From positions 1-5,825 of the forward strand of contig CALAVD010000427.1 of assembly GCA_937892085.1 (NCBI GenBank): DNA of 5,825 bases, read 5' to 3'. Positions within the stretch are counted from its first letter, which is position 1; each line of letters starts with the position of its first letter. This DNA comes from an uncultured Prevotellaceae bacterium (GTDB lineage Bacteria > Bacteroidota > Bacteroidia > Bacteroidales > Muribaculaceae). Shown here in pieces: positions 1 to 5,825 of the stretch. The notes below the pieces were generated by a model, which was given only the letters and a program-made list of their open reading frames with translations, was not told the DNA's origin and did no database searches. The translations under genes and the position numbers were made by a program.

Positions 1-1044
1 ATGAAGAAATTCCTCGGCACCTTCTTCTTCGCCATCTTGGTGCTGCTGGCAATCGTGATTGTGTTTGACATCAACGAGAAACTCGATGCGATGCTCACCG
101 CGCCGCTTAAAGAGACGGTGTTTAAATACTTCTTGAATTTCTTGCCTTATTTCGCCAATCAGTTTGCTCCGCTGTTTGTATTCATCACGGTGATTTTCTT
201 CACGTCGAAACTCGCCGACCACAGCGAGATTATCGCCATGATGTCGAGCGGCATCAGCTTTAAGCGGTTGATGGTGCCTTATCTTGTCAGCGCATCCATA
301 ATTGCGGCCGGCACGCTATATCTGGCACTGTATGTCATCCCGCCTGCAAATGTGAAGCGAATAGAATACACCAACCGGTGGGTTAAGAACAAACGTGTGG
401 ATTTTGGCGACAACATCCAATTGCAGGTGAAGCCAGGCGTGATGGCTTATCTCTCGAGGTATGACAACACCACCAAGCGCGGTTTCCGTTTCACGATGGA
501 GGAGTTTGACGGCAACCGCTTGGTATCTCGCATTACTGCCAATAATGTGGCCTACGACACCTTGGGTCGCTGGAAGCTCAATGATTACAGCATCAGGAAA
601 TTTGACGGGCTAAAAGAGACGCTTCGTCGCGGCTCAGTAATCGACACTATGCTCGATGTGGAGCCTCGCGACTTCCTTATTTCGAAAAATGACCAAGAGA
701 TGCTTACCTCTCCAGAGCTGAGGCATTACATTAACAAGCAGAAGGCGAGGGGAGTGGCCAATCTGCAGCAGTTTGAGTTGGAATATGAGAAACGCTTTGC
801 GATGACGGCTGCTGCGTTTATCCTCACCGTGATAGGTTTGTCGCTCTCGTCGCGCAAGGTGCGTGGAGGAATGGGAGTGAACATAGGAATAGGCCTTCTG
901 TTGAGCTTTTCCTACATTCTGTTTATGACAGTCACCCAGACCTTTGCGCTAAGTGGCTACACCTCACCCCGCCTGGCGATGTGGATTCCTAATATCGTTT
1001 ATACCATCATCGCAGTGTTCCTTTATCGCCGCGCCGCCCAATGA
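1..1044 (+). CDS. LptF/LptG family LPS-export permease (YjgP/YjgQ), probably 5'-partial
   Basis: Inner-membrane permease subunit of the Lpt system, which with the LptB ATPase extracts lipopolysaccharide from the inner membrane and passes it to the periplasmic bridge. The 347 visible residues show the family layout: three membrane helices (about 5-22, 51-69, 94-113), a periplasmic beta-rich domain (about 114-262), then three more helices (about 264-283, 292-313, 325-343). Residues 75-91 (S-E-I-I-A-M-M-S-S-G-I-S-F-K-R-L) match the cytoplasmic coupling segment that contacts LptB. The visible ATG is base 1 and no upstream sequence is available. Family members usually carry about 10 more residues before the 'KKFLGTFFF' stretch, so Met1 is probably internal and the true start lies outside the window. 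The stop overlaps the next start by 4 bases. Bacteroidota usually carry more than one paralogue, so I do not choose between lptF and lptG; the N-terminus looks more LptG-like. Family assignment is firm. Confidence 0.92.
   Translation: MKKFLGTFFFAILVLLAIVIVFDINEKLDAMLTAPLKETVFKYFLNFLPYFANQFAPLFVFITVIFFTSKLADHSEIIAMMSSGISFKRLMVPYLVSASIIAAGTLYLALYVIPPANVKRIEYTNRWVKNKRVDFGDNIQLQVKPGVMAYLSRYDNTTKRGFRFTMEEFDGNRLVSRITANNVAYDTLGRWKLNDYSIRKFDGLKETLRRGSVIDTMLDVEPRDFLISKNDQEMLTSPELRHYINKQKARGVANLQQFELEYEKRFAMTAAAFILTVIGLSLSSRKVRGGMGVNIGIGLLLSFSYILFMTVTQTFALSGYTSPRLAMWIPNIVYTIIAVFLYRRAAQ
1041..1044 (+). other. ATGA start/stop overlap between permease and GT-C gene
   Basis: The ATG of the glycosyltransferase-like gene and the TGA of the LptF/LptG gene share bases in the four-base string ATGA. 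The bases just before it (GCCGCCCA) contain no Shine-Dalgarno-like purine run. The arrangement is typical of termination-reinitiation coupling and argues that both genes are read from one message and that this ATG, rather than the next in-frame one (Met17, base 1089), is the start. Coupling is inferred, not shown. Confidence 0.7.
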
Positions 1045-2567
1045 CTTTAAGCAACAAGCTCTGCAACGTGTCGTTGTCATCTCTTATTATGGTGGCACTC
1101 ACCATTGTGCTGGTGACTTTTATGCTTCTGTTTCTGTCGATAGATTCACCTTTCTATGAGGTGTGGGGCAGGATTGACTCTTCGTGGTTCTTCACCGCTG
1201 GCAAGGCATGGATGAATGGCATGGTGCCATACGTCGATTTCAGTGATTCCAAAGGTCCACTGCTGTGGCTCATCTATGGCATAGGCTACCTGATGAGCAA
1301 TCACGACTTTGTGGGAGTGTGGGTGCTCACATGCATCAATTATTTCGTGGTGTTATGGTTTATTTATGGCATAGCTCGGTTGTTTATTGACTCTCGATGG
1401 TTGTCACTATGTGTTGCGATATTCATGATTTTTGTCTATTTCAACACATTTATCCATTATGAAACAAAGTCTGAAGACTTTTGTCAGCCATATATTGCAA
1501 TGGGCATGTGGGCCGCCTTAAGAGTTATTTACAGCAAATGTGCGACAGACTATGAATCAAGGTTAGTTAGCTTGTTAAAGCAAGGCGCTTGGATGATAGG
1601 TGTTGCAATGGGCGCAACATTATTGATAAAGTTTACTATAGCATTGATGATTTCCTTCTTTGCCATAATGCTCTGTGTTGTTGCGCATCGGGCACGCTCA
1701 ATTAAGATATGGTGTCTGATATGGAGGATGTGTGTCGGATTTTTGTTGGTATGTCTTCCCTTCGTTATTTATTTTGCTGTTTGTGGCAATTTAGATGACT
1801 TTATCAGGGAATATTTCATTCTAACCTCCAAAATCTCCTCGCATCGACCCAGAGTGAACATAATAGGATGGGTATTGAGCGGTGGATTTCTCTCGGTTTT
1901 AATTATCATAATGTCGCTTAGTACAGGTTCTGTGTTCATTTATGCAAAAAAATATGCTTGGGTGCCATTGGCGGCATTCTTTTGGTTTCTGCTTGTCACT
2001 GTCCAGAATGCAGAGTGGGTATATTATTACTATAGTTGCATGGTGTTCATGGTTTTTGGTTTTATCGCTATTGCCAAGTGCTGTTCACGTTTTATGAGGA
2101 CAAAACTAACAAAGTCGCTTGTGTTATTGACATTGAGCTTTATAATTGCGTTACCATACTTTAGCCATGTGTCTAATCTGTTGAATTTTAAATTGGTAGA
2201 TCATAGACATAATGAGGATTACAGACTGATAATAGGAGAATATTATCAGCATGTGCAATATGTGAAAAAGGTGCATAAACCTCGCATAGCATTCTTTAAT
2301 TGCAACAATGTGATAAATGTTGCCGATGAGACTGATGGCCTGCCAGGATGTAAATACTGGTCAAAGCAATATGGAGCAACAACAATGGCACAAGATCAAT
2401 ATCAACAGATTGTGAAAGAAAGGCCGCACTTTGTTTATGTTAAAAGGAAAGACAAAGCGCACAGGGAACAAATTGAGAAATTAGGATATTTCCTCTTATT
2501 GCCCCCTGGTGAAGTCTATAATGTGTGTTTGTATGCCTTGCCGGAATTGCAGGGTATGTATCGTTAA
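1041..2567 (+). CDS. Polytopic GT-C fold glycosyltransferase-like membrane protein (GT39/ArnT-like)
   Basis: Predicted integral membrane protein of 508 residues: a helix at about 13-33, an extracytoplasmic loop, roughly ten further helices up to about 378, and a soluble C-terminal tail of about 110-125 residues. The first loop (residues 43-75) has the pattern of GT-C enzymes that use lipid-phosphate sugar donors: an acidic Asp46 (R-I-D-S-S), then G-K-A-W-M-N-G-M-V-P-Y-V-D and D-S-K-G-P-L-L. A second polar acidic loop (E141-T-K-S-E-D146) precedes another helix, as in related Bacteroidetes proteins. By family analogy it would transfer a sugar from a polyprenyl-phosphate donor on the periplasmic face; donor and acceptor cannot be read from the sequence. 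Start: ATG at 1041 overlaps the permease TGA (ATGA), suggesting translational coupling; no Shine-Dalgarno is seen. From about base 1380 the gene is markedly AT-rich compared with its neighbours. It might instead be a non-catalytic GT-C relative. Confidence 0.78.
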   Translation: MTLSNKLCNVSLSSLIMVALTIVLVTFMLLFLSIDSPFYEVWGRIDSSWFFTAGKAWMNGMVPYVDFSDSKGPLLWLIYGIGYLMSNHDFVGVWVLTCINYFVVLWFIYGIARLFIDSRWLSLCVAIFMIFVYFNTFIHYETKSEDFCQPYIAMGMWAALRVIYSKCATDYESRLVSLLKQGAWMIGVAMGATLLIKFTIALMISFFAIMLCVVAHRARSIKIWCLIWRMCVGFLLVCLPFVIYFAVCGNLDDFIREYFILTSKISSHRPRVNIIGWVLSGGFLSVLIIIMSLSTGSVFIYAKKYAWVPLAAFFWFLLVTVQNAEWVYYYYSCMVFMVFGFIAIAKCCSRFMRTKLTKSLVLLTLSFIIALPYFSHVSNLLNFKLVDHRHNEDYRLIIGEYYQHVQYVKKVHKPRIAFFNCNNVINVADETDGLPGCKYWSKQYGATTMAQDQYQQIVKERPHFVYVKRKDKAHREQIEKLGYFLLLPPGEVYNVCLYALPELQGMYR

Positions 2568-2576
2568 AGAGCGATA
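2559..2576. terminator. Weak stem-loop across the convergent stop codons
   Basis: TATCG at 2559-2563 is the reverse complement of CGATA at 2572-2576. In RNA from the + strand the stem extends by a U-G and a U-A pair to seven pairs around a four-base loop (AAAG). In RNA from the - strand one of these becomes a mismatch. It sits on the overlapping stops of the two convergent genes, the only place a shared transcription end could lie without entering either gene far. There is no T run on either side, so it is not a canonical intrinsic terminator, and five perfect pairs could occur by chance. Confidence 0.25.
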
Positions 2577-3280
2577 GCCGACTCCAGTGCCAGGTGCATC
2601 ATGGTGCGGAAGCTGGTTTGGCGTTCTTCGGCGCTCATGGCGGTGAACTCTACCAGCGAGTCGCTGATGGTGAGCAGGCAAGCTGCATTTTTGCCCATAA
2701 CGCGTGCGTTTTGGAAAAGAGCAAAGCTTTCCATCTCCACGCAGTCAACTCCGGTGCGTTCCCGCAGTTGCTGCCAGGGCTCGCTGCCGGGACCTCCATA
2801 GAACACGTCGCTGGAATACACCTTGCAGGGAGTGCATTTTATGTCAAGTTCCTGAGCCTTAGCCATGATTATCTCGTTGATGTGCTGGCTTGGGAAGAGT
2901 TCGTGGCACGTCTCGCCGTTGTGCACCAGTGCGTAGGACGAGGTGCTGTAGGCCGAGTTTGCGAGCACCACATCGCTCACTTGGAGCTGCTTGGTGTAGC
3001 TGCCTGCCGACCCTATTCGGATGATGTTTTCCACGCCATAGAACTGGAACAGCTCATAGCTGTAGATGCCTATGCTGGGCATTCCCATGCCACTTGCCAT
3101 CACTGAGATGGGCTTGCCGTTGTAGTTGCCGGTGAAACCTAAAACGTTCCTTACCGAAGTGACAAGTTTAGGGTTGTCGATGAAATTCTCGGCGATGAAC
3201 TGAGCGCGCAGGGGGTCGCCAGGCATGAGAATAGTTTTTGCGAAATCGCCTTCGTGGGCGTTGATGTGAGGAGTTGCCAT
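2564..3280 (-). CDS. deoD: Purine nucleoside phosphorylase, DeoD type
   Basis: Cytosolic enzyme of purine salvage (EC 2.4.2.1): reversible phosphorolysis of purine ribo- and deoxyribonucleosides to free base and (deoxy)ribose-1-phosphate. At 238 residues it has the normal length for the hexameric bacterial family, and it opens with M-A-T-P-H-I-N-A as E. coli DeoD does. Residues matching the known active site are present: His5, Gly21 and Arg25 (in M-P-G-D-P-L-R), Arg44, Arg88 with Ser91, Phe160, E182-M-E184, S206-D207 and Arg220 (in A-E-E-R-Q-T). Differences from the enterobacterial form are G-S-A-G in place of G-S-C-G, S-D-S in place of S-D-H after the catalytic Asp, and about two extra residues near 162-170; none removes a key residue. 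The start is fixed by the conserved N-terminus. The 5' leader lacks a Shine-Dalgarno and is made of heptamer repeats starting 4 bases upstream. The stop overlaps that of the convergent GT-C gene. It lies 108 bases after mltF on the same strand. Confidence 0.95.
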   Translation of the reverse strand: MATPHINAHEGDFAKTILMPGDPLRAQFIAENFIDNPKLVTSVRNVLGFTGNYNGKPISVMASGMGMPSIGIYSYELFQFYGVENIIRIGSAGSYTKQLQVSDVVLANSAYSTSSYALVHNGETCHELFPSQHINEIIMAKAQELDIKCTPCKVYSSDVFYGGPGSEPWQQLRERTGVDCVEMESFALFQNARVMGKNAACLLTISDSLVEFTAMSAEERQTSFRTMMHLALESAIAL

Positions 3281-3284
3281 ATGA

Positions 3285-3326
3285 TTAAGTGTTAAGAGTT
3301 AAGTGTTAAGAGTAAAGTGTTAAGTT
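3285..3326. repeat. Heptamer tandem array upstream of deoD (6 units)
   Basis: Six consecutive 7-base units with no gaps. On the + strand they alternate TTAAGTG and TTAAGAG twice (3285-3312), followed by the degenerate units TAAAGTG and TTAAGTT. The alternation gives a 14-base higher-order period. The array ends 4 bases from the deoD ATG, so it would form the 5' untranslated leader of deoD or lie at its promoter. Each intact unit has TTAA, so stop triplets occur on both strands and, because 7 is not a multiple of 3, rotate through all frames. The remaining 3327-3388, up to the mltF stop, shows no clear repeat, convincing hairpin or exact TAnnTTTG promoter element. Confidence 0.85.
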
Positions 3327-3388
3327 AATGCGACAGAGCCGCAGTGTGGTAGTGGAGTTGACCGTTTCACGTTCATCAATCTCACGGG

Positions 3389-4873
3389 TTATTTCTTCTT
3401 GTTGACGTGGTTTCGGAACACGCGATAGGCGTTCTCCACTTGTCGCACATAGTTGATGGTCTCGGTGCCGCGGCAGTAGCCGTAGCTGCACACTGGATCG
3501 TTGTAATACTCGGGATGGGTCTTCCAGAGCACAGCCGCTTCGACGTTGGAATACCAGATGTGGGGATTCTTGTTGTACTTCTGCGCCAGCTTCATGGCAT
3601 CGACAATGTGTCCCACACCAGCGTTGTATGCACCGAGGTTGAACCTTAGTCGCTCTGCGCGATTGGAGATTGAGCTCTGCAAGAACTTGTCGGTCTTCGA
3701 AAGGATGAGGCTGGCGATGTAAACGCTCTTTTCTGGGTCACGGAGGTCGTCCTCGGTGAAACCGTAGCTCTTAGCTGTGCTTGGCATCACCTGCATGAGT
3801 CCCACAGCTCCCGCCCACGACACGGCATTGGGGTTGAAGTCGCTCTCTACGTAGGCTATTGCTGCGAGCACAGTCCATTCAACACCCGCTGTAGCTGCAT
3901 ATTTCTTGAATAGTCGGTCATATCCTGATATGTCGCCAGCTCGGCGCTGGTAGATTTTAGAGTAGTCGATTTCGCCGTTCTCAGTCTTCGACGGATGGAT
4001 GATGCTATTTATCGAGTCGCTGACGGCGCGCAACGAGTCGATGTGGTGCTTGTTCATTTCGAAATATCGCTGCTTAATGGTGTGGGCATTGGTGATGGTG
4101 GCATTGTTGCTCGCCCAGTTGTTTATGACATTTGCGAGCCACTGGCGGTCTTTGCTTGTTGCCCACGAAGCGCGTTGAGGAAATCCTATCTTCAGACTTA
4201 TGCTGATGCTATCGTTGTAGGTCTTATTGATTTGTGCTATGTCGCTGTCAACCACGGTGTAAGGTAATCGTCCGCTTGCCACCATATCGATGAGGTCTTC
4301 ACTGATAAGTGAGTCGTTGTCGATAGCGTGAATCTTGATGCCGCCACCTAACTCGTTGTCGAGGTTCTTGAGGCGCGCCTCGTAACTTGAGCCATGAATG
4401 ACATATACCTCCTTGCCTACCAGCTGGGTTACGTCGGTGAGGGTGTCTCTTGTGGCGCGTTGCACAAGTACCTGATAGGTGATGTTTTGCTCGCCGCAGT
4501 GTATGACATGCTCCTTGTACTCGGCAGTCATTGGAATCTCGTAGGCTGCGACATGCACCTTGTTGCTCTCGACGAGATCAATAAGCTCCTTCATGCTGCT
4601 GGCAACGTGGAACTTGATGTTGATGCCATTGTCGCGAGCAAAGGAGCAGATGCGCTCATAGTCATATCCTAACGTGTCGCCCCTGAGAATGAAGAAACTT
4701 GCGGGGCTGTTGATGGTGCCCACTACCAGCGTATCGGGTAGTTTGTTCTCTACGGCAATGGTGGGCATGGAGTCGGTTGATGCCGATTTGCTCTCATCTC
4801 CCTTGTTATGACAGGCTGCTGTGACCAAGCACAGTAGTATAAATGATAATATATAATATCTACTTGATTGCAT
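3389..4873 (-). CDS. mltF: MltF-type membrane-bound lytic transglycosylase (SBP + SLT domains), lipoprotein
   Basis: Envelope lipoprotein predicted to cleave the MurNAc-GlcNAc bond of peptidoglycan with formation of 1,6-anhydro-MurNAc. The 494 residues hold: a lipoprotein signal (Arg5, hydrophobic 6-18, cleavage before Cys21 in V-T-A-A-C); a Ser/Thr/Asp-rich spacer (22-47); a family-3 solute-binding-like domain (about 48-273) with G-Y-D-Y-E at 69-73 and G-R-L-P-Y-T-V-V-D-S at 201-210, matching the same spots in E. coli MltF; a linker (274-318); and an SLT domain (about 319-490). The SLT domain has the catalytic Glu343 in A-Y-V-E-S, G358-L-M-Q361 and G414-A-Y-N-A-G419. The E. coli-like tail Y-G-Y-x-R-G is also present. 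In MltF the binding-protein domain is known to regulate lytic activity on ligand binding; the ligand here is unknown. A Cys pair (462, 467) flanks S-Y-G-Y. The A-rich leader fits Bacteroidota starts. It lies between cdsA and deoD, with heptamer repeats in both gaps. Confidence 0.92.
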   Translation of the reverse strand: MQSSRYYILSFILLCLVTAACHNKGDESKSASTDSMPTIAVENKLPDTLVVGTINSPASFFILRGDTLGYDYERICSFARDNGINIKFHVASSMKELIDLVESNKVHVAAYEIPMTAEYKEHVIHCGEQNITYQVLVQRATRDTLTDVTQLVGKEVYVIHGSSYEARLKNLDNELGGGIKIHAIDNDSLISEDLIDMVASGRLPYTVVDSDIAQINKTYNDSISISLKIGFPQRASWATSKDRQWLANVINNWASNNATITNAHTIKQRYFEMNKHHIDSLRAVSDSINSIIHPSKTENGEIDYSKIYQRRAGDISGYDRLFKKYAATAGVEWTVLAAIAYVESDFNPNAVSWAGAVGLMQVMPSTAKSYGFTEDDLRDPEKSVYIASLILSKTDKFLQSSISNRAERLRFNLGAYNAGVGHIVDAMKLAQKYNKNPHIWYSNVEAAVLWKTHPEYYNDPVCSYGYCRGTETINYVRQVENAYRVFRNHVNKKK

Positions 4874-4883
4874 AAAAGCGTTT

Positions 4884-5002
4884 TTTTCGTTTATCGGAGA
4901 TCGAAATTCGGGAATCGGGGAACGGCTCTTCCCTCTAACCTCTTCCCTCTCAACTCTAATGAGCGAGAAGCGCTCTACTAAGAACTAAAAGCTAAGAACT
5001 AT
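4884..5002. repeat. Composite heptamer array filling the cdsA-mltF gap (about 17 units, one register)
   Basis: A 7-base lattice runs without a slip from 4884 to 5002 and has blocks with different fixed cores. Block 1 (4884-4925, six units): TCG begins at 4887, 4894, 4901, 4908 and 4915, with ACG at 4922. Block 2 (4926-4960, five units): each begins CTCT (4926, 4933, 4940, 4947, 4954); two of them are identical CTCTTCC. Block 3 (4961-4974, two units): AGCG at 4962 and 4969. Block 4 (4975-5002, four units): CTAA at 4978, 4985 and 4992, CTAT at 4999. The first two blocks form the mltF leader; the last overlaps the 3' end of cdsA and contains its TAG stop. No protein-coding role, exact TAnnTTTG promoter element or T-tailed terminator was found in it. 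The regularity is seen directly; origin and function are unknown. Confidence 0.85.
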
Positions 5003-5818
5003 AATTGTGGCGAGGGTGACAAAGAGCAGGCTGTCGATGCGGTCGAGGACGCCACCGTGACCGGGGATGATGTTGCCCGAGTCTTTCACGCCGGCGGTGC
5101 GCTTGAGCAGCGACTCGAAGAGGTCACCGAGGGTGGAGGCTATCACTGTTGCCACTGCCAGCGCAATCCATGTCATCACGCTCAGTCCTGTGGGGTTGAA
5201 AATGTTGCCCAGTGCCGGCACGCAGGCAATGGCAATGGCAGCGGCAATCACGAAGGCCGCGCCGCCAAACACTCCTTCCCACGACTTCTTGGGGCTGATG
5301 CGTTCGAAGAGGCGGTGCTTGCCTATGGCGCATCCCACAAGGAACGCTCCCGTGTCGTTGAGCCAGATGAAGATGAACATCGCCAGCACTATGCGAGGCG
5401 AGACGTTTGCCACAGTGTTAAGCATCGCTAATGGTAGAGCGACATAAACCAATGCCCCCAATGATTGCCGAACGTCGGCAATCGCGTTGCGCGCGGGCAT
5501 GTAGAGCTGGGTTGTGAGCCTTATCAATAAATAAGCGGCAACGAGTGTTAGAGGTACCCACTTTGCCGATGGATAGTTGTAATGCACAAAGAACGCTGAG
5601 AAAAGTGCTATACCTCCCAATGAATCAATGATTCTGACAAGTAGCGTGGGTTTGGTGCCGTCGTAGTTGAGCAGCTTAGATGCCTCGTTCATGCCCAGAG
5701 CGATAAATGCTGCAAAGAGCACCACAAAACACCATTTGCAGGTGTCCCACAACAGCAGCGACGCAACAATTAGTGCCACATATATGCCACCAAAAATGGC
5801 ACGTTTTACAATATTCAT
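4985..5818 (-). CDS. cdsA: Phosphatidate cytidylyltransferase (CDP-diglyceride synthase)
   Basis: Inner-membrane enzyme (EC 2.7.7.41) making CDP-diacylglycerol from CTP and phosphatidic acid, the branch-point precursor of phosphatidylethanolamine (via PS) and phosphatidylglycerol. The 277 residues are almost all hydrophobic, with about eight membrane helices. The C-terminal family signature is complete at 236-262: S236, K239-R240, K245-D246, P252-x-H254-G-G256, D259-R260 and D262. Two further conserved elements are N154-D-T-G-A-F159 and S175-P-K-K-S-W-E-G182. The length is normal for the family. The ATG at 5818 gives a standard basic-then-hydrophobic N-terminus; only 7 bases of upstream sequence are visible, so the leader cannot be judged. 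In Bacteroidota cdsA commonly follows ftsH, but that gene would be outside the window. The last codons (V-L-S-F-stop) fall inside the heptamer array, so the extreme C-terminus appears to be built from repeat sequence. The stop lies 111 bases before the mltF start. Confidence 0.96.
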   Translation of the reverse strand: MNIVKRAIFGGIYVALIVASLLLWDTCKWCFVVLFAAFIALGMNEASKLLNYDGTKPTLLVRIIDSLGGIALFSAFFVHYNYPSAKWVPLTLVAAYLLIRLTTQLYMPARNAIADVRQSLGALVYVALPLAMLNTVANVSPRIVLAMFIFIWLNDTGAFLVGCAIGKHRLFERISPKKSWEGVFGGAAFVIAAAIAIACVPALGNIFNPTGLSVMTWIALAVATVIASTLGDLFESLLKRTAGVKDSGNIIPGHGGVLDRIDSLLFVTLATIIVLSF

Positions 5819-5825
5819 AGATAAG

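Noticed and set aside
2525..3106. Open frame of 193 codons on the + strand opposite deoD
   Set aside because: It lies almost entirely antisense to a clearly real deoD, has no recognisable domain, and its composition is that of a shadow of the deoD codons.
2564..3280. Impaired active site in DeoD because of G-S-A-G and S-D-S variants
   Set aside because: His5, Arg25, Arg44, Arg88, Glu184, Asp207 and Arg220 are all in place; the variants fall at positions that tolerate change in other bacterial DeoD proteins.
3327..3388. Purine riboswitch or regulatory hairpin upstream of deoD
   Set aside because: No purine-aptamer-like conserved core or stable paired stems could be traced in this short stretch.
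3306..3491. Small - strand frame of 61 codons across the mltF-deoD gap
   Set aside because: Two thirds overlap the end of mltF in another frame and its tail is heptamer repeat; there is no supporting motif or start context.
4961..4975. GAGCG/CGCTC inverted repeat as an intrinsic terminator after cdsA
   Set aside because: Only five pairs around a five-base loop with no T run on the - strand downstream; it arises from two adjacent AGCG heptamers.
4884..5002. Reading the heptamer region as a CRISPR array or as an integration site
   Set aside because: Units are 7 bases with no spacers between longer repeats, and there is no cas gene, integrase or target duplication nearby.
5057..5447. Two overlapping + strand open frames (124 and 126 codons) opposite cdsA
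   Set aside because: They mirror the GC-rich signature region of cdsA, have no recognisable motif, and their low-complexity His/Ala/Gly content is typical of antisense shadows.

Overview
The window looks like chromosomal DNA of a member of the Bacteroidota, probably order Bacteroidales. The reasons are the character of the LptF/LptG permease and of the MltF-type lipoprotein, and the lack of any recognisable Shine-Dalgarno sequence before the starts. A family such as Muribaculaceae or Prevotellaceae is plausible but is a guess from memory of similar proteins. All five genes belong to recognisable families, and there is no phage, transposase, CRISPR array, tRNA or rRNA.

Layout. On the + strand, an LptF/LptG-family LPS-export permease (1-1044, probably cut at its 5' end by the window edge) overlaps by 4 bases (ATGA) with a multi-membrane GT-C type glycosyltransferase-like protein (1041-2567). 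On the - strand, read right to left, come cdsA (5818-4985), a membrane-bound lytic transglycosylase of the MltF type (4873-3389) and deoD (3280-2564). The two blocks converge, and the stop codons of the glycosyltransferase and deoD overlap on the palindrome TTAA at 2564-2567. There is no stretch of 300 bases without a gene. The two gaps that flank mltF are about 110 bases each.

How the genes fit together. Four of the five act on the envelope: LptF/G extracts LPS from the inner membrane, the GT-C protein probably glycosylates an envelope or surface glycan using a lipid-linked sugar, CdsA makes CDP-diacylglycerol for phospholipids, and MltF cleaves peptidoglycan. DeoD (purine salvage) is the exception. 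The - strand genes could form a transcription unit, but the ~110-base gaps mean separate promoters cannot be excluded, and I saw no exact Bacteroidetes-type -7 element (TAnnTTTG) in either gap.

The least expected signal is in those gaps. Both contain sequence built on a strict 7-base period. The cdsA-mltF gap is almost entirely made of about 17 consecutive heptamers in a single register (4884-5002), arranged in blocks with different cores (TCG, CTCT, AGCG, CTAA). The last block runs into cdsA and supplies its final codons and stop. The mltF-deoD gap has six heptamers of the TTAAGTG/TTAAGAG type (3285-3326) ending 4 bases before the deoD start. A second signal is a compositional break inside the glycosyltransferase gene: its first ~300 bases resemble the neighbours, and the rest is clearly AT-rich.
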